Of a stretch of 64,000 bases of DNA, positions 24,567 through 31,462 are shown one piece after another. The notes under the pieces were generated by a model, which searched no databases, had not been told where the DNA came from, and worked only from the letters and a program-made list of their open reading frames with translations. Location: assembly GCA_964433345.1 (NCBI GenBank), contig CAYSQJ010000001.1:372001-436000 (forward strand). Reading direction: 5' to 3'. Position 1 is the first letter of the stretch; the number at the start of each line of letters is the position of its first letter. Source of the stretch: Ga0077527 sp964433345. Lineage in GTDB: Bacteria; Pseudomonadota; Gammaproteobacteria; Burkholderiales; SG8-41. The position numbers and the translations under genes are program-made.

Positions 24567-25474
24567 CCGCTCCGGACAAAGTCGCGGTGTTGTTCGGCGG
24601 CCGCAGTGCGGAGCGCGAGATCTCCCTTATGAGCGGCCGCAACGTGCTCGAGGCGCTGCGTCGCGCAGGTGTCGACGCGCATGCCTTTGATCCGGCGGAA
24701 AAGGAAATTTCGGAACTCAGACGCGAAGGCTACTCGCGTGTGTTCATCGCACTGCACGGCCGTTACGGCGAGGATGGCACCGTGCAGGGCGCTCTCGAAC
24801 TGATGGACATGCCCTACACCGGCAGTGGCGTGATGGCTTCTGCCCTGGCCATGGACAAGGTGCGCACGAAAATGGTGTGGACCGCGGCCGGAATCCCGAC
24901 GCCGCGTTTCGAGGTCGTCGATGCCGGCAGCGACTGGAGCGGTGTTGCCGACCGGCTTGGCCTGCCTCTGATCGTCAAGCCTGCCCGCGAGGGCTCGACC
25001 ATCGGCCTGACCAAGGTCATGCGCGCCGATGAGCTGCCGGCAGCCTACGCGCTGGCTGCGCGTCACGACACTTTCGTCATGGCGGAGGAGTTCATCGCGG
25101 GCGAGGAGTACACCGCCGGTTTCCTGGGCAACCAGGCATTGCCGCTGATCCGCATCGAGGCGCCGCAGGGCAATTACGACTACCAGAACAAGTACTTCAG
25201 CGACGAGACGAAGTACCACTGCCCCTGCGGACTGGCGGAAGCCGAAGAGCTTCGCATCCGCGAGCTGGTGATGCGCAGTGCGCAGGCACTGGGTTGCAGC
25301 GGCTGGGGGCGTGCGGACCTGATTCGCCGTGCGGACGGCAGCGTGCAGTTTCTCGAGATGAACACCAGTCCGGGCATGACCGGGCACAGCCTGGTGCCGA
25401 TGGCGGCGCGCCAGGCGGGGCTGTCGTTCGAGCGGCTGGTGATGCGCATACTGGAGCTTGCCCATGTGGGATAG
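24563..25474 (+). CDS. ddlB: D-alanine-D-alanine ligase DdlB
   Basis: 303 residues, ATP-grasp fold. VAVLFGGRSAEREISLMSG at residues 7-25 is the N-terminal signature, ALHGRYGEDGTVQGALE near residue 63, PYTGSGVMASALAMDK near 84, IVKPAREGSTIGLTKV near 139, and FLEMNTSPGMTGHSLVPMAA near 266 the Mg-binding end. The position right before ftsQ matches E. coli ddlB. It supplies the dipeptide used by MurF. It overlaps murB by ATGA and ftsQ by 11 bases. Confidence 0.97.
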   Translation: MTAPDKVAVLFGGRSAEREISLMSGRNVLEALRRAGVDAHAFDPAEKEISELRREGYSRVFIALHGRYGEDGTVQGALELMDMPYTGSGVMASALAMDKVRTKMVWTAAGIPTPRFEVVDAGSDWSGVADRLGLPLIVKPAREGSTIGLTKVMRADELPAAYALAARHDTFVMAEEFIAGEEYTAGFLGNQALPLIRIEAPQGNYDYQNKYFSDETKYHCPCGLAEAEELRIRELVMRSAQALGCSGWGRADLIRRADGSVQFLEMNTSPGMTGHSLVPMAARQAGLSFERLVMRILELAHVG

Positions 25475-26201
25475 GCCCGCGGTGCTGAACCTGATCGCCG
25501 ACCTGCTGTTCATCGCGGCGCTGCTCGGCGTGCTTTATGCCTGCGTTTTCCATGCGGTGCGGCAGCCGGCTTTTGCCATCAAGCAGGTGCGCATCGCCAC
25601 GCCGGTTGTCCATGTCACCCGCCAGCAGCTCGAGGATATCGTCAGGCGCGAAGTTGGCGGGACCCTGTTCACCTTGCGTATCGACGCGACGCGTGCGGCT
25701 TTCGAAAAGCTGCCCTGGGTGCGCAATGCCACAGTGCGCAGGCAGTGGCCGGGCGGGCTGGAGGTGGCGCTGACCGAACATGCACCGCTCGCCCGCTGGG
25801 GGCGCGAGGCGCTGGTTAACGTGCAGGGCGAGGTGTTTGCCGCGGCCTTTGACGGCGAACTGCCGGTATTCAATGGCCCTGCGGGAGCGGCCAAGGAAAT
25901 GACCATCCAGTACCACCACTTCCGCCGCAGTCTCGAGGAAATCGGCCGGATGCCGGAGGAGATCAATGTGTCGCCGCGGCGGGCCTGGCAGCTGAGGCTG
26001 GACGACGGCGTGACGCTTGATCTCGGCAGGGAGCATGTCGAGCAGCGCCTGCGCCGCTACGTGATGGCGTATCCGCGGACGATTGCACGCATGACGCGGC
26101 CGGTGGACAGGGTCGACCTGCGATATGCCAACGGATTTGCAGCGCGGGTGCCCGGCTTGCCGCCGGCTGGAGAGGATACGCGGCGCCGGAGCGGGGCATA
26201 G
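25464..26201 (+). CDS. ftsQ: Cell division protein FtsQ
   Basis: About 245 residues from ATG 25464. One membrane helix (LIADLLFIAALLGVLYACVF) is followed by a POTRA domain (FAIKQVRIATPVVHVTRQQLEDIVRR) and the FtsQ beta domain (LPWVRNATVRRQWPGGLEVALTEHAPLARWG). The C-terminal VDRVDLRYANGFAARV is the region that meets FtsB. FtsQ links early and late divisome proteins in the periplasm. It overlaps the end of ddlB. Confidence 0.95.
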   Translation: MWDRPAVLNLIADLLFIAALLGVLYACVFHAVRQPAFAIKQVRIATPVVHVTRQQLEDIVRREVGGTLFTLRIDATRAAFEKLPWVRNATVRRQWPGGLEVALTEHAPLARWGREALVNVQGEVFAAAFDGELPVFNGPAGAAKEMTIQYHHFRRSLEEIGRMPEEINVSPRRAWQLRLDDGVTLDLGREHVEQRLRRYVMAYPRTIARMTRPVDRVDLRYANGFAARVPGLPPAGEDTRRRSGA

Positions 26202-26216
26202 GGTAGAGCACGGGAA

Positions 26217-27467
26217 ATGACGGAAAAGATGACCAAGAACAAGGAAAACAAGAAGCTGGTGGTGGGTCTCGACATTGGAACGTCGAAGATCGTCGCCATC
26301 GTCGGTGAACTGAAACCCGAGGGCGGCTTCGAGATCATCGGCATGGGCAGCCATCCCTCGCGCGGGCTGAAGAAAGGCGTGGTGGTGAACATCGAGACTA
26401 CGGTGAACGCCATTCAGCGCGCGCTTGAAGAGGCCGAGCTGATGGCCGACTGCAAGATCCGCGAGGTGTACACCGGCATCGCCGGCAACCATATCAAGAG
26501 CTTCAATTCCCAGGGCATGGTCGCGATCAAGGACAAGGAGGTGTCGCAGATGGACATCGACCGCGTGATCGAAACCGCGAAGGCGGTGCAGATTCCCAAC
26601 GACCAGCAGATCCTGCACGTGCTCAACCAGGAATTCATCATTGACGGCCAGGAGGACGTGCGCGAGCCGCTCGGGATGTCCGGCGTGCGCCTGGAGGTCA
26701 AGGTCCACATCGTCACCGGCGCGGTGTCGGCGGCGCAGAACATCATCAAGTGCGTGCGCCGCTGCGGGCTCGAGGTCAATGACCTGATCCTGCAGCCGCT
26801 GGCCTCATCGGTTGCGGTGCTGTCGGATGACGAGAAGGATCTCGGCGTCTGCCTGGTCGACATCGGCGGCGGCACCACCGACATGGCGGTGTTCACCCAC
26901 GGCGCGATCCGCCACACCGCGGTGATCCCGATCGCCGGCGACCAGATCACCAACGACATCGCGATGGCGCTGCGCACGCCGACCAAGGATGCGGAAGACA
27001 TCAAGCAGCGCTATGGCTGCGCGCTGTCGCAGCTCGCCGACCCCCAGGAAATGGTCGACGTGCCCGGCGTCGGCGACCGCAGCACCCGCCAGCTGTCGCG
27101 CAAGACCCTAGCCGAAGTCATCGAGCCGAGGGTCGAGGAGCTGTATTCGCTGGTGCAGGCCGAACTGCGCCGCAGCGGCTACGAGGAACTGCTGTCCTCG
27201 GGGGTGGTGCTGACCGGCGGTTCGAGCGCGATGCAGGGGATGGTCGAGTTGGGGGAGGAGATTTTCCACATGCCTGTGCGCATCGGCATGCCCCATTACT
27301 CGGGCGGGCTCGCCGAGGTGGTGCGCAGCACGCGTTATGCGACCGGCGTCGGCCTGCTCATCGCGGGCGCGGACGAGCACCGCCAGCGCGATGCGGCGCG
27401 GGCCCATATCAGCAGCTTCCAGCAGGTGCTGGAGCGGATGAAAAACTGGTTTACGGGGAATTTCTAG
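26217..27467 (+). CDS. ftsA: Cell division protein FtsA
   Basis: 416 residues of the actin/HSP70 ATPase fold. VVGLDIGTSKIVAIVGE near residue 14 is phosphate 1, LVDIGGGTTDMAVFTHG near residue 218 phosphate 2, VVLTGGSSAMQGM near residue 329 the adenosine motif. The C-terminal LERMKNWFTGNF is the amphipathic membrane-targeting helix. FtsA tethers FtsZ polymers to the membrane. The ATG at 26217 is preceded by GGGAA; a second in-frame ATG four codons on is possible. Confidence 0.97.
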   Translation: MTEKMTKNKENKKLVVGLDIGTSKIVAIVGELKPEGGFEIIGMGSHPSRGLKKGVVVNIETTVNAIQRALEEAELMADCKIREVYTGIAGNHIKSFNSQGMVAIKDKEVSQMDIDRVIETAKAVQIPNDQQILHVLNQEFIIDGQEDVREPLGMSGVRLEVKVHIVTGAVSAAQNIIKCVRRCGLEVNDLILQPLASSVAVLSDDEKDLGVCLVDIGGGTTDMAVFTHGAIRHTAVIPIAGDQITNDIAMALRTPTKDAEDIKQRYGCALSQLADPQEMVDVPGVGDRSTRQLSRKTLAEVIEPRVEELYSLVQAELRRSGYEELLSSGVVLTGGSSAMQGMVELGEEIFHMPVRIGMPHYSGGLAEVVRSTRYATGVGLLIAGADEHRQRDAARAHISSFQQVLERMKNWFTGNF

Positions 27468-27554
27468 TGCGGCAAGCGGAAGGCATTCGGTTTTCTGGGT
27501 TCGGTATCTGCGGGATTTTTCAACATTACTTTGTTTGCGGAAAAGGAGATTCAC

Positions 27555-28715
27555 ATGATTGAACTGATTGATGCACAGGCGCAGGAAGCGGTAATCAAGG
27601 TGATCGGCGTCGGTGGCTGCGGCGGCAACGCGGTGGACCACATGATCGTGCAGGGCGTGCAGGGCGTGGAGTTCATCTGCGCCAATACGGACGCCCAGGC
27701 GCTCAAGCGCAATCAGGCCAAGACCCAGCTGCAGCTCGGCGGCGAGATCACCAAGGGCCTGGGGGCCGGCGCAAATCCGGAGATTGGCCGCCAGGCGGCG
27801 ATTGAGGACCGGGAGCGTGTCGCCGAGCTTATCTCGGGTGCCGACATGCTGTTCCTGACCGCAGGCATGGGCGGCGGCACCGGAACCGGTGCGGCACCCG
27901 TGGTTGCCGAAATCGCCAAGGAGATGGGCATCCTGACCGTGGCGGTGGTGACCAAGCCCTTTGCCTTCGAAGGCAAGCGGCAGCGCATTGCGCAGGAAGG
28001 CCTTGATGCACTGGCGCAGCATGTCGACTCGCTGATCGTGATCCCCAACGACAAGTTGATGCAGGTTTTGGGCAATTCGATCACCCTCGACGAAGCCTTC
28101 CGCGCCGCCAACGACGTGCTGCACGGCGCGGTGGCGGGCATTGCGGAAATCATCAGCTGCCCGGGCATGATCAACGTCGACTTTGCCGACGTGCGCACGG
28201 TGATGGGCGAGATGGGCATGGCGATGATGGGGTCGGCCAAGGCTGCCGGCATCGGCCGCGCCCGCGAGGCTGCCGAGCAGGCGGTTGCCTGTCCCTTGCT
28301 GGAAGACATCAACATCTCCGACGCGCGCGGTGTGCTGGTGAACATTTCGGCGAGCAAGGCGACATTCCAGCTGCAGGAAATGTATGACGTCATGGAGACC
28401 ATCAAGGCCTTTGCTGCGGACTCCGCGACGGTCATTGTCGGCACGGTATACGACGACAGCCTCGAGGACGGCCTGCGGGTGACGATCGTTGCCACCGGGT
28501 TGGGCAAGCCGATGGCCCGGCAGCAGCCGAAGCCGATGATCGTCGTGTCGCAGAAGACCGGCACTGACAACATGGCGATGGATGTCGACTATGGCGCCCT
28601 GGAGCAGCCTGCGGTAATCCGCCGCCGCAACCGGGACGCCACTGTCGAGGCGATGCGCCAGTCCGGCGTCGAGATGCTCGATATCCCGGCTTTCCTGCGC
28701 AAGCAGGCCGACTGA
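27555..28715 (+). CDS. ftsZ: Cell division GTPase FtsZ
   Basis: 386 residues. VIGVGGCGGNAVDHMI near residue 16, AGMGGGTGTGAAPVVAEIA near residue 103 (tubulin signature GGGTGTG), and the synergy-loop region NVDFADVRTVMGEMGMAMMG near residue 205 are clear. The variable linker is followed by a C-terminal LDIPAFLRKQAD peptide that binds FtsA and ZapD. ATG 27555 has AAAGGAG 9 bases upstream. The 87-base spacer from ftsA may hold its own promoter, but I see no good -10. Confidence 0.98.
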   Translation: MIELIDAQAQEAVIKVIGVGGCGGNAVDHMIVQGVQGVEFICANTDAQALKRNQAKTQLQLGGEITKGLGAGANPEIGRQAAIEDRERVAELISGADMLFLTAGMGGGTGTGAAPVVAEIAKEMGILTVAVVTKPFAFEGKRQRIAQEGLDALAQHVDSLIVIPNDKLMQVLGNSITLDEAFRAANDVLHGAVAGIAEIISCPGMINVDFADVRTVMGEMGMAMMGSAKAAGIGRAREAAEQAVACPLLEDINISDARGVLVNISASKATFQLQEMYDVMETIKAFAADSATVIVGTVYDDSLEDGLRVTIVATGLGKPMARQQPKPMIVVSQKTGTDNMAMDVDYGALEQPAVIRRRNRDATVEAMRQSGVEMLDIPAFLRKQAD

Positions 28716-28739
28716 GCAGGACCACGGTGTCGCCGGCTG

Positions 28740-28767
28740 TGCCGGCTGCCTGATCGGGCAGCCGGCA
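28740..28767 (+). other. Strong hairpin between ftsZ and lpxC
   Basis: TGCCGGCTGCC (28740-28750) pairs perfectly with GGCAGCCGGCA (28757-28767) around a 6-base loop. No T-run follows, so it is not a standard terminator. It could stabilise the ftsZ mRNA 3' end or lower read-through into lpxC. A TAGAAT at 28796-28801 might be an lpxC -10 but has no good -35. Confidence 0.5.
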
Positions 28768-28855
28768 CCCGCAATGCTGCGCTGCGGCAGCATGGTAGAA
28801 TGTCATGCTGCTGGAATTTCGGAAAAGCAGTTAGGCAAAGGCAGAATCAGAAGAG

Positions 28856-29767
28856 ATGATCAGGCAGCGCACATTGAAGAACGTGATCCGCGCCACCGGC
28901 GTGGGTCTGCACACGGGCGAAAAGGTCCATCTGACCCTGCGTCCGGCGCAAGCGAACACCGGCATCGTTTTTCGCAGGATCGACCTTGAACCGCCGGTCG
29001 AGATCAGCGCCGATCCGTACGCGGTGCATGATACCCGGCTGTCATCCTGCCTCGAGAAGGATGGTGCGCGGGTGCAGACCGTGGAGCATTTGATGTCGGC
29101 ACTGGCCGGCCTCGGTGTCGACAATGTCTGGATCGATGTCACCGCGCCGGAAGTGCCGATCATGGACGGCAGCGCCGGGCCCTTCGTGTTCCTGCTGCAA
29201 TCCGCAGGCATCGAGGAGCAGAACGCGCCGAAAAAATTCATCCGCATCCTCGAAACAGTCGAGGTGCACGAAGGCGACAAATGGGTGCGCTTCGACCCGC
29301 ATGACGGTTTCCGGCTCGAACTGGCGATCGACTACGCGCACCCGGTTTTTGATACCAGTTCGCAATCGGTCGTGGTCGACTTCGCTTCGACCTCCTATGT
29401 CAACGAAGTGGCGCGGGCGCGCACTTTCGGATTCATGCAGGACGTCGAAAGCATGCGCTCGCAGGGGCTTGCGCTGGGCGGCAGCCTCGACAATGCGATC
29501 GTGATGGACGAATACCGGGTGCTCAATACCGACGGGCTTCGTTACGACAACGAATTCGTCAAGCACAAGGTGCTCGACGCCATCGGCGACCTGTACCTGC
29601 TGGGCCACCCCCTGATCGGCGCCTTCAGCGGCCACAAGTCCGGCCATGCCATGAACAACCGCCTGCTGCGCAGGTTGCTTGAGCAGCCGCAGGCCTGGGA
29701 GTACGTCAGTTTTGACCGCAGCGAGGACGCTCCTCCCTTCCTCGCCTGGCAGCCGCAGGCGGCCTGA
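28856..29767 (+). CDS. lpxC: UDP-3-O-acyl-GlcNAc deacetylase LpxC
   Basis: 303 residues. LKNVIRATGVGLHTGEKV opens the fold; TVEHLMSALAGLGVDN near residue 76 carries the first zinc His; FVKHKVLDAIGDLYLLG near residue 233 carries the other zinc His and Asp; AFSGHKSGHAMNN near 258 has the catalytic His. It catalyses the first committed step of lipid A synthesis in the cytoplasm. Its place directly after ftsZ is the usual end of the proteobacterial dcw cluster. Confidence 0.98.
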   Translation: MIRQRTLKNVIRATGVGLHTGEKVHLTLRPAQANTGIVFRRIDLEPPVEISADPYAVHDTRLSSCLEKDGARVQTVEHLMSALAGLGVDNVWIDVTAPEVPIMDGSAGPFVFLLQSAGIEEQNAPKKFIRILETVEVHEGDKWVRFDPHDGFRLELAIDYAHPVFDTSSQSVVVDFASTSYVNEVARARTFGFMQDVESMRSQGLALGGSLDNAIVMDEYRVLNTDGLRYDNEFVKHKVLDAIGDLYLLGHPLIGAFSGHKSGHAMNNRLLRRLLEQPQAWEYVSFDRSEDAPPFLAWQPQAA

Positions 29768-29808
29768 CGGCGCCTTACCAGGCGCTGGGGGCTAACGGGT
29801 TTCCATTC

Positions 29809-29994
29809 ATGCTGCTGCTCAGGCTGGTCGGGATCCTTGCGCTGATAGCCATCGGCGTCTCCTTCGCGCTGTACGTGGTTTATCGGGATCGGCGTTACCT
29901 GCGTTTTGCGTGGAGGGTGCTTGTCGCGACCCTTGTTTTTGCCGGGCTGCTGATGCTTTTTTACGCGGCGGAGCGCTTCCTGGTAATTCTTTGA
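29809..29994 (+). CDS. Small two-helix membrane protein
   Basis: 61 residues. Two hydrophobic segments (LLLRLVGILALIAIGVSFAL and VLVATLVFAGLLMLFYAAER) flank a basic loop YRDRRYLRFAWR. No family name is certain. Short proteins of this shape are common between lpxC and the DUF721 gene in betaproteobacteria, which supports a real gene, as do ordinary codon use and the snug fit before the convergent DUF721 gene. Function unknown. Confidence 0.6.
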   Translation: MLLLRLVGILALIAIGVSFALYVVYRDRRYLRFAWRVLVATLVFAGLLMLFYAAERFLVIL

Positions 29995-30015
29995 CCGTGG
30001 CCGGGGCGCCACGCA

Positions 30016-30456
30016 TCAGCGTCCATTGCGTCGCCGGGCGGCAAAGCGGGCCAATGCCGAGCTCAGTCCGGGGTCACGGACCTGCTTCGACAGTCTCTCG
30101 AAATCATCAATTAAATCAATGGGTAACGGATTTTTTTTGGAGCCCGTCGGGATTTTCGGCGGGTGACCGGAAACTTGAACTCGAATCCGTATTCCAGTAA
30201 CCTGCGCGCTCTGCTTTTGCAGGTTCTTCAGCAGTCGTGGTGTCAGCTGTTTCAGTTTCGCCGCGACCGCACCGTTGTCTGCCGCTATGACCAGTGTGCC
30301 GTTGTGGTCACCGACCACCCGGCTTGCCTGGGACAGTTCAGGGGGCGCGCAGGCCGTATAAAGCCGTTGCAGTGCTGAGATGCGCTGCGTTGTCCGGTTC
30401 AGTGCCGACAAGCCCGCAGTCTCGACAAGCAGGGCGCTGAATTTGCGGGTGGGCAT
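30016..30456 (-). CDS. DUF721 protein, DciA-like helicase loader candidate
   Basis: 146 residues on the minus strand. The DUF721 region runs from about residue 20 (RTTQRISALQRLYTACAPPEL) through GTLVIAADNGAVAAKLKQLTPRLLKNLQ. DciA proteins of this family load the DnaB helicase in bacteria that lack the phage-derived DnaC/DnaI. A basic tail (ARFAARRRNGR) follows. The AT-rich codons for PIDLIDDF coincide with an IHF-like sequence at 30106-30128. The start region faces the M23 peptidase gene 20 bases away, so the promoters must overlap coding DNA. Confidence 0.72.
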   Translation of the reverse strand: MPTRKFSALLVETAGLSALNRTTQRISALQRLYTACAPPELSQASRVVGDHNGTLVIAADNGAVAAKLKQLTPRLLKNLQKQSAQVTGIRIRVQVSGHPPKIPTGSKKNPLPIDLIDDFERLSKQVRDPGLSSALARFAARRRNGR

Positions 30457-30476
30457 GGCGATAAGGGAGTTAGGCC

Positions 30477-31394
30477 ATGAATATTATTCTGGTTTCAGAG
30501 AAACTGCCAAAGGCACGGACCATCACGCTCGGATGGCCGCAGCTCGCGGGTCTGGCAGCGCTGCTGATGGTCGCGGTGCTGGCGACGGCGGCAGCACTCA
30601 ATTACGGCATCCTGCGCTTCGCCTCGGAGCTGAACGTTCCCTATGTAAGGGATGTGCTCGCATCGATGCACCAGCAGCAGCAGGACAAGCACCAGTCCTA
30701 CCTGCAGGACAATCTAAACGCGATGGCGGTGCGGCTGGGGCAGATGCAGGCCCAACTGCTGCGGCTGGATACCCTCGGCGAGCGCCTTGCCAAGCTGGCG
30801 GGATTCAAGCCCCAGGACCTGATGTTCAACGAAGTGCCCGGCCGCGGCGGCGCGGTGTCCTCGATCCAGAGCCAGAATCTCTCTCTCGGTGATTTCAGCC
30901 GCCAGGTGGAGCAGCTGACGCGCCAGCTCGAGGATCGCGGCGACAAGCTTGGCCTGCTGGAATCGATGTTCACCCTCGAAAGCGCGAGGAAAAAACTGAC
31001 GCCGACCAAGCTCCCGGTGGAGGGCGGCTGGTATTCATCGAACTTCGGCTGGCGCATCGATCCCTTCACCGGGCAGCGCGCATTCCACGAAGGCATAGAC
31101 TTCATGGCCGAGGAAGGAACGCCGATCTATGCGGCTGCTGCAGGCGTGGTTGTCTACTCAGAGTTCCACCCTCAATATGGTAATATGATCGAGATCGATC
31201 ACGGCAATGATCTGATCACGCGGTACGCCCATGCATCGAAGCGTCTGGTGAAGGTCGGAGACATCGTGCTGCGCGGTTCCCGGATTGCCGATGTCGGCAG
31301 GACCGGGCGCGCAACCGGTGCGCATCTGCACTTCGAGGTGCGTCAGCGTGGCGCCGCGCGCAACCCCGCGCAGTTTCTGCAATTGCCTGGCTGA
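30477..31394 (+). CDS. M23 family metallopeptidase (LytM domain)
   Basis: 305 residues. An N-terminal membrane helix (GLAALLMVAVLATAAALNYG) is followed by a coiled-coil stretch rich in Q/L, then a LytM domain. Zinc ligands are in FHEGIDFMAEEGTPIYAAAAGVVVY near residue 202 and HLHFEVRQRG near residue 282, so it should be catalytically active. It is expected to cleave peptidoglycan cross-links in the periplasm. The gene directly precedes secA in many betaproteobacteria. It ends at a strong terminator. Confidence 0.88.
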   Translation: MNIILVSEKLPKARTITLGWPQLAGLAALLMVAVLATAAALNYGILRFASELNVPYVRDVLASMHQQQQDKHQSYLQDNLNAMAVRLGQMQAQLLRLDTLGERLAKLAGFKPQDLMFNEVPGRGGAVSSIQSQNLSLGDFSRQVEQLTRQLEDRGDKLGLLESMFTLESARKKLTPTKLPVEGGWYSSNFGWRIDPFTGQRAFHEGIDFMAEEGTPIYAAAAGVVVYSEFHPQYGNMIEIDHGNDLITRYAHASKRLVKVGDIVLRGSRIADVGRTGRATGAHLHFEVRQRGAARNPAQFLQLPG

Positions 31395-31421
31395 ACGGCG
31401 GTACCGATAGTGCGAATTGCA

Positions 31422-31448
31422 GGGGTGGGATTTTCCCACCCCTTTTTT
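31422..31448 (+). terminator. Intrinsic terminator after the M23 peptidase gene
   Basis: GGGGTGGGA (31422-31430) pairs perfectly with TCCCACCCC (31434-31442), followed directly by six Ts (31443-31448). It is a textbook rho-independent terminator and separates the peptidase gene from secA, whose start is 15 bases downstream. Confidence 0.92.
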
Positions 31449-31462
31449 CATTCAGGATGTTC

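Noticed and set aside
27500..27545. AT-rich stretch before ftsZ as another IHF-like element
   Set aside because: Only a partial match (AAACAAAGTAATG on the minus strand) without the expected spacing; too weak to list.
27108..28793. A 561-codon minus-strand frame opposite ftsZ
   Set aside because: FtsZ is unmistakable on the plus strand; the antisense product is low-complexity.
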